DNA from: Cladosporium sp. IMV 00045
Taxonomy: Eukaryota; Ascomycota; Dothideomycetes; Cladosporiales; Cladosporiaceae
Assembly (NCBI GenBank): GCA_001931905.2
Contig: MSJI02000416.1
Coordinates: 1-15,657, forward strand
Direction: 5' to 3'
Length of the DNA stretch: 15,657 nucleotides
Part shown: one piece after another, positions 1 to 10,140 of the stretch
Layout: each line of letters opens with the position of its first letter
Position numbering within the stretch: position 1 is the stretch's first letter
The notes under the pieces: generated by a model
The model's database searches: none
Seen by the model: only the letters and a program-made list of their open reading frames with translations
Told to the model about the DNA's origin: nothing
Position numbers and translations under genes: made by a program

Positions 1-3000
1 GCCGAAAGCGCAGACTTGGAGATGGAGGCAGAGGCTCCGAAGTGGGACTTGGTGGTCTTCTGGAACTCATCAGTCATACGGATGATGGTCTCTTGGTCGG
101 CCTGGGTAGCCTCAAGAGACTGGCGGTAGCGGTCGTAGAGGTTCTGCGCGAACGTAGCGTCACTGAACTGCTGGACAGACTTGGTCTGGTTGATGAAGGT
201 GTTCCACAGCAGGGAGAAGGTGGTAGTGGCGTCGATGTAGCGACGCTCGGCCCAGTACTGAGTGGCAAGGATATTCGCCGCCTCGAAAGACTTGGCGTCA
301 ACTGACTTGGACTCCTTGGTGAGCGCAGTAACGAGTTGTTGGTAGTACTCGATCCAGTACGGGTGAGTACGGGCATTCTGGCGAGTACGGGAACCAAGCT
401 CGTAGAGTGTAGAGATGGTGAGCTCATGAGTAGGGCCGTTAATGCGAGTGTAGACAGCAAGGACCTCCTGTAGGATGCTGATAGACCTGTCAGGGTAGCC
501 GTACTTGTCGTAGATGTTGATCAGCTGGACCTTGGTCTTCTCGAGGAGATCCTTGTGCTCCTTAGGCGAGTTGAGAGCAGCGCGGAAGAGGCGAAGGTAC
601 ACGTCAATGGCCTTCTCAATCTTCCTCTGGGCAAAATAGGCCTGAGTCAACTGCTCGATCAGAACAAGGTTCTCCTGGAGGAAGCTAGAAGACACGGTGA
701 TGCTCTGGAGAGACTCCGAGAAGAAAGAGGACCAAGTACGCTGCAGGGTCAAGTGGATGAGCTCGATTGCCTCCTCGTACTGGTGGTTCTCGATGTACTT
801 CCTGGACTCCTGCTGAACCTGCGAAACGGTAGAGGCAGTAACGGCCTTGCTCGAGTTCGCGAGCTGCTCCCTGAAAAGAAGTTCTCTAGAGCTTTGAGAC
901 ATAGAGCTGGATTCGTTGTTGGTCTGGTTGCTCTGGAGCACCTCGGAGGTAGCCTGCTCGATCCACTCTTCGAACCTGCTGGTGGTGCTGGACTGGTCCT
1001 TTTTGAAGTGCCTCTGGTATGACTCAGCCTGGCGGTAAATGCTGAGAGCAGCACTGCTGTGACCAAAGGCTCTGAGGGTGTGGGCAGACTCGGTCAGCCT
1101 GCTGATGATCTTCTCGCTGAAGGAAAGCTCGTGGTGACGGTACTCCTCGGCCAATAGCACAAGGGCACCAGACGCCTCGGTCTTGCGCTCCTGCTTCTCG
1201 AGAGACTTGGCGTAGGAGTTGACGGCATCCAACTTGCGCTCGTGCCACTCGGTGGAGAGAGTGCTGCGGCAGATGATGGAAAGCTGGTTCCAAAGTTCGA
1301 CGTAAATCTCCTCGGACTCCTCGTACTTCTTCTGAGAGTCGAAAGACCTGGCGCGCTCGAGAAGCTCACCAGCAGCGGTCAGATCGAGGGTACCAGTGGT
1401 CTCCTCATCATCTTCGATAGGCCAAAAGACCTTGTCGAGAGTGTCGAGCTGCTTGTCCGACTTCTTGCGGAGCTTGCCGCCAAGGCTGTCCTTGACACCG
1501 CCATCAACGCCACCGTAGCGGTCAAAGTCGCCACCGGTATGGCGGCTCCTGTCCTGCTGGGTGATAAGAGTGTCGATCTTCTCCTTCTCATTGATGTGCG
1601 TGTACAAGTCAATGAGCTGCTGGCGGGTGTTGACGACGAGCTCAGAGGTGGTACCGAACTGCTTCTCGTACGCCGTGATGAGGACATGCAGCACGCGCTC
1701 GCGCTGGGTCATGATCTCAGTGCGGGTGGTAGAGGTCATCTGGGAAGAGAGAGTGAGGAAACGGTTACCGCACTCGATGGTAACAGGGTTGCTCGGACTC
1801 AGGACGGTCTGACCGATGGTGGTGGCGTAGAAGTACAGCTTGGTCGCCTCGCGGTCATTGCCCATAGGGACGTAGTAGGCGGCAGTGTTGATGTAAGACT
1901 GCATCACAGAGGGATGGTTCTGAGTGAAGATCTCAGAGCGAATGCGGCCAACGAGGGTGTGGAGGTCAACCTCTTGAGAGCCAGGGTACTGGTCATCCCA
2001 GCAGATCCACTCAAGCACAGGCATGACAGGAGAGCTGGGAAACGCCTTCTTGAGCTCCGCAGGCACCTTTGGGGGGGCATTGCCGCTAGGAGCGAAGGGA
2101 GTCTGCTCGAAGTGGGTGGTCCAGTAGCGGATGGTGTACTCCAACAGAGGGAACCTGGAGAAGAGCTTGCTAGAGAGTGTGAAGTCACTGTTGTCAAGAG
2201 TGGGCATGCCATCCTTGGGCAGGACGCTGTTGGCGTAAGTCAGGGTGCGGAGCAAAAAGTCAACCTGGGGGCTCTTGTGAGACAGAGGGATCTTGTTCTG
2301 GTCAATGAGCGGCTGCAGAACAGTCTGCAGGGTAGTAGTGACCTGGCCGTGACGGGGACGGACGACGTCGCGCTTGACGAATAGAAGCGGTCTCACAGAA
2401 TCAATGACTGAGTTGACAGTCGGCGGGGTGGAGGTCACCTCAGCGCTGTCGGGCTTGACAGAGAGCAGGCAAGCAATCTCGTCAACCGTGATGGGACGGG
2501 TGCTGACAGTCAGCCAAGACAGCAGAAGTCTCGACTCAGTGGTGGACTGCAGAGTGGCCAAGAGCTTGCTGACCAAGTCGGTGACCGAAGGCGGCGAGCT
2601 CTTGAGAGTCTGCAGAGCCTTGTCAAACGACTCATTTGTCTCGTAGCGCAGCGTCTCGGTGAGGAGGATGGTCCACAAAAAGGAACCCTTGCTAGCGTCA
2701 AGGATGCTGGCGATGATGTTCTCTTGCTCGTGGCCAGGCTTCTTGGTGAAGATGGGCACACGAGCCAGCGAGCGAAGCGCGACGGTGTGGATGTCATCTC
2801 TAGTATCCTCCGGCGCAATCTTGTAGGTCTGGCCGCGGGCACCAGATGGCAGCGAAAGCGACTGAGACAGCCCGATGAGCTTGGTGCGCTTGCCACGGCC
2901 AACGGCCTTGGTGAGCTTCTCAAGGAGCTGCTGGCCAGCGGCCTGGCCACCAACGACCTCGTCGAGACCATCGACGATGATGATGCTGCTGTTGGCACCT

Positions 3001-4384
3001 TCGAGAGGACGCTGAAGAGCCTCAATTAGGGCGTTCCACAGGTGGTTCTCGTACGCTTGGGGGTCGGCGGTACGGCGGGACTCGTGGTATGCGTTCACAA
3101 GGGCGTGGTAACTGTGAGAAATCAAGGGTCAGTTCTCGTTCGCAACGTCAATGAATGCTGCGATTTCAACTCACAGGCCAAGGTTGCCAACGCGGTTCGC
3201 CAGGAGCTGGTAAAGGATGCTCTTGACAGTGTGGAGGGCAGTCGCCTCAGACTTGACGGCGCCTGAAAATGTCAGTAAACCATCAACCTTAGGGAAATCG
3301 CGCGAAACTTACCAATTGAGACGTAAATGGTCTGGAGGCTCTGGCGAGCGACAGGACGCTGCAGCCTCTCGGCAATAGCAGCGGAAAGGGTGGTCTTGCC
3401 AGAGCCTGCAGGACCAGTGAGGAGCAAGCACTCGTTGCTGCCCTTGACGAAGTTGGTGAGGTTCTCTTGGAACCAGAGACCGGTGCGCTCAGCGAGCTGA
3501 TCGATGAAGGTAGTGTGATCACCACCGAGCATCTCAAGCACGCCATCCTGGGGCGAAAGCCACTTAGTCAAGACATCGATGCTGAGCGCGTCGGAGGTGT
3601 CGGCCTCAGATTCTATCTGGTAGCTCCAGATGAGGTTGGCAATGTGAGAACGACGGCTGGTGGTAGCCTCAAGAGTTTCGCCGAAAACCTCGTACAGGTC
3701 CAAAGTAACCTCACCCTCGGTCAAGCTCTGGACGGTCTTGTAGAAGTAAACCGCCACCTCGACCACAAGAGTGACCAAATCGGTGTACATGTGGCAGAGC
3801 TGCTCTTGCACCTCGTGAGTGCATGACAGAAGCTCAGAGCGGTCGAGCAGCGAGCTTATCGTGAGAGCAGATTTGTAGAAAAGACCAAAGGCCTTGTCGA
3901 GAGCGTCAGAGTTCTCGTGGCCGAGCTCCAAGAGCAGGCGGATGTGAGAGTATGCCAACTCTGCGGCGGCATTGGTTCCAAGAGCGAAGCCTTGGATCGC
4001 AGTTTCGAATTTGTGAAGGCGCTCCGCAACGTATAGAGCTCTAATGAGGACAGTATCCCAGGTGCTGCCCTGGTGAGGTAGCGTAGAAAGACGCTCGGCG
4101 CGAATCCATTGCACGAGCTTAATGAAGGAAGTCTCGCCAACACTTTGAACAACGCCCGAGCCCAGCTCAAGAGCGCTCTTCCTCTTTATTGCTTGTGCAG
4201 AGTCGTGAACCACCGAAATCTTGTTCGACTGGCCACGAGTAGAGGAACCCAGTTTTGAGCTACTAGGGAAAGCGCCATTGACTTGGCTCAAGGAGGAAAC
4301 AGAGCCTGAAGGTGTTCTGTTGGAAGGGCTGAAGGCGCCATTCTGGTGGCTAGCCCAGTTACCGGAGCTCATTCTCATCGTCAT
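1..4384 (-). CDS. STAND/NACHT-type P-loop NTPase with TPR-like C-terminal region (C-terminus cut by window edge)
   Basis: Three exons read downwards: 4384-3313, 3262-3175 and 3111-1, with introns 3312-3263 (50 nt, GTAAGT...CAG) and 3174-3112 (63 nt, GTGAGT...CAG), both with CTGAC branch sites. The joined frame stays open for 1,423 codons to the edge, so the end is missing. Visible parts: a Ser/Asn-rich start (about 1-60); a helical N-terminal domain (about 70-300); Walker A GPAGSGKT at about 324-331; Walker B IIIVDGLDE at about 430-438; a winged-helix-like stretch (LLSWLTVSTRPITVDEIACL); then long amphipathic helices resembling TPRs. This order fits fungal STAND proteins (NPHP3_N/NACHT type), ATP-driven switches often used as intracellular sensors. 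No WD40 or ankyrin repeats are seen. ATGs at 4384, 4378 and 4372 are in frame, each with A at -3; I chose the first. The ligand and output are unknown. Confidence 0.88.
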
Positions 4385-4505
4385 TATTACCCTCTGATTA
4401 GTGTACAAGGTATGGGGAAGGTCGTAAAAGTACAGTAGGTGTGTTGTTTTGGGTGGGAGGAGGGATTGGAGGAAGGAATAGTGGGAAGGGAAGCAAGAAA
4501 TCGTC

Positions 4506-4529
4506 TCACGCTCGAGGGAACAATCGCAT
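4506..4529 (-). promoter_or_regulatory. possible 7-codon upstream ORF in the STAND gene leader
   Basis: In the pyrimidine-rich region upstream of the STAND start, an ATG at 4529 opens a 7-codon frame closed by TGA at 4508-4506, about 120 nt before the main ATG. It would matter only if transcription starts above 4529, which the sequence does not show. Confidence 0.2.
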
Positions 4530-5028
4530 GTTTAAGGAGCTACGACAGCTCAGGGCAGACTGATGGCGGAGATCAGCAGAACCTCCGAAATGTGACGAAG
4601 TGACCCAATGTTACCCTGCATCACATCATGGTTGTCTGTCTCTGTAGGCTCGATCGATGTTTAACCGCCACACTTGCAGCAAACGTCCTCTGGTTCGACT
4701 TCCGGGAAATAAGAGCTCGAGCAACGAGTATGACACCAGTGCTGAATCAGGCAATTGAAAGAAGTGGAGACGAGCCCAGTCCATGCCCCAAGCGAAAGAG
4801 ATTCGTCAACCGATGCGGAGACGATACAGAAATGACACCAGGGTCGAGGAGGGTGATGCTGTGTTCGGTGTCGTCAAGTGAGGTGGACTTTCGGAGAATA
4901 GAGGGTGGCCCGAGCCGAAAGCTCTCGAAGCGATGAGATGATTAGGTCTCTCGGTGGAGGCATGCCTGCCACTACCTGCATTGTCTGAATTGACTTTAGC
5001 GCCGTCTGTTCAGCCTATGTAACTTATA

Positions 5029-5042
5029 GCTTCGCGCGAAGC
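5029..5042. repeat. 14-bp perfect palindrome
   Basis: GCTTCGCGCGAAGC is identical to its reverse complement. It could bind a dimeric protein or be chance. It lies about 650 bp upstream of the STAND start. Confidence 0.5.
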
Positions 5043-7539
5043 GAGTTCGGTGGCAGGTATGCTGTGGGATATTCGGCTCTGAGAGGTTACCACTGTGGTG
5101 GAAATATGATGTTCATCCTTAGTTAAGTCCCTACAAGGCGCCGACCATGGCGCACAAGCAGTCGAGCTCACCTCGGAGCGAGCGAACACATCAGCAGACT
5201 CCTGGGCGCCGCGGTCGCTGAAGGTCTAGCTCATGCACGGCAACAATACAACACCGAGCGCAGAACGAGACGATGCTCTCATTTCATGATATCACGTACC
5301 ATGTATGAGTAGTAGTCCAATGGTTTGGAATACTATCTAGCTCGCTACTGCAGGATGCGACAAGGATCAGAGCGATCGTAACCCTTGTTGGAGATCAGAG
5401 ATTTGCGAGATAGGGTCTTGATGCCCTCGAGAGCTCTGCCAAAGTCGCTATACGATCGCTGGACGCCAATACATACGTGTATTGTGATTGTACCGCGGTA
5501 CAGAGCTACTCTGCTGACGAGGGCTGTGAGAGCACCTTGAAGTCGTTGCCCGCAGACCTTGTGTCTTATTCGTCGTGCAGCTACAGATTTGACAAACCTC
5601 TGCGCCATGCCCTCGTCCACTCGAGCCTTTTCGGAGTCGTGTCAACGCATTGAGCAACATTGTCGTAGAATAGTGGAGTTCGAGATTGCCAGGTTGGCGA
5701 AAGAGACGAGGTTGGAAAAGGAAAGGATGTGGGGTGAAGTGTGGATAGATGATGCGGCCATAGTCTGGTACCAGGACGGCGGCACGCGGCGGGCGGGCAG
5801 ATCGTTGGCTTCCCCCTAAAGTCTAAGCAGGAGAACTCTGAGGATACCACCTTCAACTCTTGTATATACAGTCACTGGAGACTTTGTTCATTTCGATGGT
5901 TACAAGCTCGTGAAAATTGGCGTTCTGTGCTTTCTTCAAAAGCCAGAAAGCACTCAGGAGACCGCTCGACTGCAGCTCATCGCCCAGTGTGATCGAACAA
6001 AGACTTGCACGCGCTAGGGCTTGATGGTCGTGCTCTAAGACGAGTTCGTCGTGTAGATGCATGCAGCATGACGGAGACGCGGAGTCGTCTGCCCTCACCA
6101 TCTGCTCTAAGCCAAAATGGGTTTTTGCAGGTCTACTCACCGTTCTTGCGGATATGCTTCCGTGCGTTCGATCGTCTACATGTATTCTTCCCTGAGACAT
6201 GCCCACGGCGGCGAGGGCGGGCGGCTGCTGGCGAGACGCGTGTTGGATCCTACAGGTGTCTGGAAAACGGCTGGTCTGAGAGCTACCAGCAGATCCGCAT
6301 GTTCGTGTGTTGTCCTTTGCAATTACAGCAGTAAATTAATGCCAACACCACATGAAAATCCGTCGTAGCATCGCAACCTCGCAACCCAACCGCCTGGGAC
6401 AGCAGTGCATCTGAAAGGTGGTGATATGATGAATCGTCTCCACCATCACGCATGCAACTCCGCTTCGCCGCAAACATTTCAAGTCCGTTCGCTTTCCATC
6501 AGCTCCACCACGAACATCAATACTTGCCACAGCCACAATTTGCGCACCGAGCGTTCAGATCACTCCTATCATTCATGCACAGCGGCCGATCGCCTGCAAT
6601 GTTGCTCCCTTGTGCCGGTACAGCCGTGATTTCTGCCACCCTATGCACCCCGGCCATCTGTCGCCTCGCCCGCCATGCCTGCATCACGCACCCAAGCTGC
6701 CGGGCAAGCGCACAGTAGTCGTAGCACAACTTCACAAGAGGTACAGTAGTAGTTGCCGAGGTGCAAAGGTGGCGCGTGTCACCATGCTTGACCGGGGCGG
6801 CCGAAGTTCCTACAGAAGACAGCGAAGGATGGCCTGCCATTTCGGGGGACGTTTTTACCACGTTTTGGCGTGTCGCTCGTGCCTTCACGTCAACGTCTAT
6901 AAATGCCGTCACCATGCAAAGATTGAGCCTCGCATTGCTGGAAGACACGGGAAGGAAGGAATGAAGCTAGCATTTAGAGCTCGATTCACGATCTTGATCC
7001 TGGAAGGATGTGGGCGGGAGATCGACATCATTGTTCTAAGGGTGCTGCCGTGGCAGTAAGGATGATGTGGTCGGGATTTCTGCCGAGCGAGAGAAGACAT
7101 CTTGACTATGTTGCCCGATCGCTTCAGCGTGGCACAGCGGTATCCCTCAGGGACATACGTCGCTACACGCTCCGATGGAGCTCAGAAAAATGAAAGAGCC
7201 GGTCAGCCCAGCCACCAGCATGAAAGGTGTGCCTTCGCGGTACGAGGTATCGATCGACTTCAGCGAAGCCCTCAACAACCATTGACAAGCGTACCAGCTT
7301 GCTGATGTATTGAACTGCATTATGATTGCAGGCCCATGCTAACTGAAGCCCGCGCGGCTGGCTGAAAGTGTAGCTTTCACTAGAAAGTAGGTGATGGCGT
7401 AACTATTGTGAGTCTGCAGCTGTAGGCGAAAGCGTTCAGCTTCATAAATGAGCGCCACATATCGTCCTAGAGGATTTGATACCTCCTCTTATTCTTGCCA
7501 CGCAGCGAATGCCCTCCCAATATCTTGGTACGCCTGGAG

Positions 7540-7573
7540 CGGACCGCGCGGTCGCGGGCAGACATGCGGTCCG
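7540..7573. repeat. nested palindrome and inverted repeat (CGGACCGC...GCGGTCCG)
   Basis: GACCGCGCGGTC at 7542-7553 is a perfect 12-bp palindrome. The 8-mer CGGACCGC at 7540-7547 also recurs inverted at 7566-7573 with an 18-nt gap. CGG/CCG half-sites are typical of Zn2Cys6 fungal regulators, but the site is more than 1 kb from the nearest protein start, so function is uncertain. Confidence 0.45.
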
Positions 7574-7702
7574 AGTCTGATGTTGTAGTTTGATTATTAT
7601 GACGAGCAGCTCGGTAGCTCCTATGATGAGATGTCTTCATGCAGGGTCGGTATGGGTGTTGAGTTCATGTCGTCGTACACATGCAACTGGGCCGCGGAGC
7701 AG

Positions 7703-7723
7703 ATCATCATCACCATCATCATC
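7703..7723. repeat. imperfect (ATC)n microsatellite
   Basis: A short ATC/CAT triplet run with one interruption. No coding context supports it as a His or Ile tract. Confidence 0.6.
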
Positions 7724-7889
7724 GTGTGTCGCATCAAAGGAGAGAAGGTGGCGATGCGTATCGTCAAAGGTCGCCTGCCACATGGGTCGTTTTCGTTGAA
7801 AATGACAGCGAGCAAAAAAACAATGACATGTTTAATCGGTTTGCTTTCGGTTTGCTTGCAGGTCCGGGCATGATATCAAAACATCAATC

Positions 7890-7901
7890 AAAAAAGCAAA
7901 A
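7890..7901 (-). terminator. RNA polymerase III terminator of tRNA-Ala
   Basis: On the minus strand, T4 (7901-7898) and T6 (7895-7890) lie 5-17 nt past the tRNA 3' end, as expected for Pol III termination. Confidence 0.7.
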
Positions 7902-7906
7902 GAAAT

Positions 7907-7987
7907 GGAGAGGTAGGTGATCGAAACCTAGACCTTCCGCAGTCTGCTAGATGCAAAGCGGACGCTCTACCACTGAGCTACATCCCC
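7907..7987 (-). tRNA. tRNA-Ala(UGC) with 10-nt intron
   Basis: Reading down from 7987, the cloverleaf is: acceptor GGGGATG, TA, D-stem GCTC/GAGC, anticodon stem TCCGC/GCGGA, variable AGGTC, T-stem TAGGT/ACCTA around loop TTCGATC, and acceptor CCTCTCC with A73 at 7906. Seventeen bases sit between the anticodon-stem strands: a 7-nt loop with anticodon TGC (7955-7953) plus a 10-nt insert after A37 (about 7951-7942), the normal place for a tRNA intron. G3:U70, the alanine identity pair, is present. Oddities: a T6/C67 mismatch in the acceptor stem, and T53:A61 in place of the nearly universal G53:C61, which also weakens the B box. It could be a functional variant or a decaying copy. No CCA is encoded, as usual in eukaryotes. 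Confidence 0.88.
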
Positions 7988-8702
7988 AAAATCATGTGAC
8001 ATTGACTGAATTTGTCCAACAGGTACTTCACAAAATTGTCCTTCTCCAGAGTTCACTCGAGTCGTTCCATCGGCGTGAGTTTGATCCCGTCTGTTAAGAT
8101 GCTACAGAACATTTCCTTCAATCAAATGGACGTCAGATCTTCAGAATAGAGCAGTACATCATGAATTTGTTGTAGCTTGTCGAACAATACATATCTTACC
8201 CAGGCACCTAGACAACGCTCTTCGCTCCTTGCCATTGATGCCAACCCTTCATTTGCCAGGCAGAGCCGAAGCTCGTTCCCTCTCCGGCCCTTCAACCTCC
8301 GGCCCTTCAACATCAACACTCAATGAGCGATCCGAACACGTTGTCCCCCATTTGCATACCAGTACAATCGAAGCAGAGAATGACAATTACAGGCTCATCG
8401 TAATGCCAGGATAGTCAGTTGCAATGTCAATCATCTTCGTCTGCCACAGGACTTCGCTAGCTCGGAGATAACGCAGTTCGCTTACGACCACGCTCGGCCG
8501 AGCTGAATACGAGACGTCCGCAATGGTATAAGCGACATACTGTTTCCTAAGAAGCTGAAGGACGAAGGATCTTAGTGTTTGTCAGCTGAAAACAAAGCGG
8601 CCATATGACCCCAAGTCGCCCGGTCGGTAGGTCTGAGTTTTCCTTCATCACTCTCATACCAGTCGTCGAGACGCTACATTACCAGACAAAACAGCAGACA
8701 AG
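7988..8702. other. intergenic, upstream region of methyltransferase
   Basis: No protein gene seen. It contains the 15-bp tandem duplication at 8282-8311. Its last 60 bases are a C/A-rich leader running into the methyltransferase ATG. No clear TATA box is visible. Confidence 0.6.
8282..8311. repeat. perfect 15-bp tandem duplication
   Basis: CTCCGGCCCTTCAAC occurs twice head to tail (8282-8296 and 8297-8311) without mismatch, which suggests a recent slippage event. It lies about 400 bp upstream of the methyltransferase start. Confidence 0.85.
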
Positions 8703-9548
8703 ATGTCTTCTCCAACAGATAATATAATTGTCACAAACGAGCGAGTCACTGGTCCTCCGGGTAGGGAGATGCTGCGGCTCTCGGGACTCGCTCAGGAAAG
8801 CAACGCTGAGATCCTCGACATCGCCTGCGGTGGCGGCATCATAACCAACGAAGTCCTTCACACAGCATCCGAACAGTCCAACCTGCAGCTCAGTCAAATC
8901 ACTGCCGGCGACATTGATCCCAATATGCTCAACTTTGTAACCAGCCGAAAAGACGCTGCGATCAAAGCCGACTCGACCTCAAACTGGTCACGAGTATCGA
9001 CGGAGAAAATGGACCAAGCATCTCTCCCCAGTCCAGACTCATCGTTCACGCACGTCTTCAACAATTTCGGCATCTTCTTCTCCCCAATCGAGGACTCAGT
9101 CCTCTCCGAAACCTACCGCGTCCTCAAACCATCCGGCAAAGCAGGATTCACGAGCTGGAAATCCATCGCCTGGTGGCCTTTGATCGCCGAGCCTGCTCTG
9201 GCCAAGTTTCTGCCGGAAGCACCCAAGCTCCCCTCGCCGGAGGGATTATTTCCTGCGAAAGGTTGGCACGACGTGACTGCCATCCCGCCCAAGCTTGAGA
9301 AAGCTGGGTTTCGTGTTGTGGAAGTGTCGGAGTTTAAGTTCGCTCTCGATATAGAGGTGGCGCCGTTTGCGGAGGCGATTACGCTGCTTGTGCAGAGTAT
9401 TGCGAAGAGGGTCTGGTCTGGGGAGGAGTTTGAGAGGTTTGGAAAATGGGTTAATTGGGCGTTGCTGAAGTATATCAACGAACATTACGTGGATGGGATT
9501 GTTGATGTGACGATGACTGCGGTCATCACCTTGGGGACGAAGGAGTAA
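8703..9548 (+). CDS. class I SAM-dependent methyltransferase
   Basis: Single-exon gene, 281 residues. Motif I ILDIACGGG at residues 37-45 is the SAM-binding glycine loop. The acidic residue after strand 2 is in GDIDPNML (about 69-76, D70/D72). A motif IV-like strand is SFTHVFNNFGIFF (about 114-126), and ETYRVLKPSGKAGFTSW (about 136-152) is the post-motif typical of Methyltransf_11/25 enzymes. The family transfers a methyl group from SAM to small molecules or other acceptors; the substrate cannot be told here. No signal peptide or membrane segment, so probably cytosolic. The ATG has A at -3 (CAAGATGTC) and no better upstream start is seen. The nearest gene downstream in the same direction is the Gfo/Idh oxidoreductase, 592 bp on. 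Confidence 0.9.
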   Translation: MSSPTDNIIVTNERVTGPPGREMLRLSGLAQESNAEILDIACGGGIITNEVLHTASEQSNLQLSQITAGDIDPNMLNFVTSRKDAAIKADSTSNWSRVSTEKMDQASLPSPDSSFTHVFNNFGIFFSPIEDSVLSETYRVLKPSGKAGFTSWKSIAWWPLIAEPALAKFLPEAPKLPSPEGLFPAKGWHDVTAIPPKLEKAGFRVVEVSEFKFALDIEVAPFAEAITLLVQSIAKRVWSGEEFERFGKWVNWALLKYINEHYVDGIVDVTMTAVITLGTKE

Positions 9549-10140
9549 TCTGAGAAGGATGTAAATCAGAGGAGCCACGGGAGGACTGACAAGATCTGAT
9601 GACAAAAGCCACTTCGATCGATACCTTTTTGCGACAATCGTTCGTTCATATGTTCAAACATCACCAACCCCAACCCTAACCCTACTCATATCTGGCAAAA
9701 GCCGACGACTCATCATCAACGATGGAGACCCCACCATAACCCCTCAATTGCTCATGACGCCGTACAAAACACGGCACATTCCACATTCGTCCCGTTATGG
9801 AAGTGAACATCACCGGGGATAGATGCCGTTTTGCCAGATTGCTCTCGACTGCACACATAGAAAGAAGCCAATGGGGAAACGCAAACCTCAGAACATTTAC
9901 CCGGTTGGAACTTTTGCCTAGGTAGTAAGAACCTCCAGCAGGATGATCCACTACTTATCATTAGGGCAAATGGCTCCATGTTCGCTTGGACCTTCACGCC
10001 TTCTCTCGTTCAAATGCCGCATCGTGACCCCACGTTATTTCATCATATCAACCTCCATCTCCCTCAATAATCGCTTCCATCCATCCTCTCCCTTCCACAA
10101 CCCCCAAACCATCAACAGCAGAAACCACACCTCCCTCACC
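9549..10140. other. intergenic between methyltransferase and oxidoreductase
   Basis: Holds the methyltransferase 3' region, a telomere-like repeat at 9666-9684, and from about 10040 a pyrimidine-rich stretch ending in CTCACC just before the ATG, typical of a fungal core promoter and leader. No protein gene seen. Confidence 0.6.
9666..9684. repeat. short interstitial telomere-like repeat
   Basis: CCCTAACCCTA preceded by a degenerate CCCCAA. This matches about two units of the fungal telomere repeat (TTAGGG on the minus strand). It may be a telo-box-like promoter element or a scar of break repair. Confidence 0.6.

Larger units (their letters stand above)
4385..7906. other. gene-poor interval, no supportable protein gene
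   Basis: About 3.5 kb between the STAND start and the tRNA. The part next to 4384 is its promoter and leader, with CT-rich tracts on the minus strand and a CCAAT box at 4604-4608. Reading frames elsewhere stay under about 150 codons on both strands. They are rich in Arg, Cys, His and Ser, carry no recognisable domain, and cannot be joined by consensus introns into anything familiar. Base composition looks balanced, so this is not an AT-rich, RIP-mutated repeat. No terminal inverted repeats or transposase remnants were found by eye. It could hold a non-coding RNA, a long promoter or decayed sequence. Confidence 0.6.

Noticed and set aside
1242..2384. 380-codon open frame on the plus strand inside the STAND gene
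   Set aside because: It is antisense to a long exon with clear NTPase-family coding sequence; its composition (Leu/Val/Arg/Glu rich, no domain) is what the complement of that exon gives.
4685..4705. B-box-like GGTTCGACTTC
   Set aside because: No matching A box, anticodon stem or acceptor stem at tRNA spacing on either side.
5559..5819. 86-codon plus-strand frame with a helical, charged middle
   Set aside because: No recognisable family; an equally long frame exists on the other strand, and there is no supporting promoter or intron structure.
6896..6964. TATAAA followed by a short ATG frame of 16 codons
   Set aside because: The ATG lies about 10 nt after the TATA-like sequence, too close for a leader, and the peptide has no features.
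6517..7059. Two overlapping opposite frames of 143 and 149 codons
   Set aside because: Both are rich in Cys, Arg and His without order, have no domain or signal peptide and cannot be preferred over each other; likely chance.
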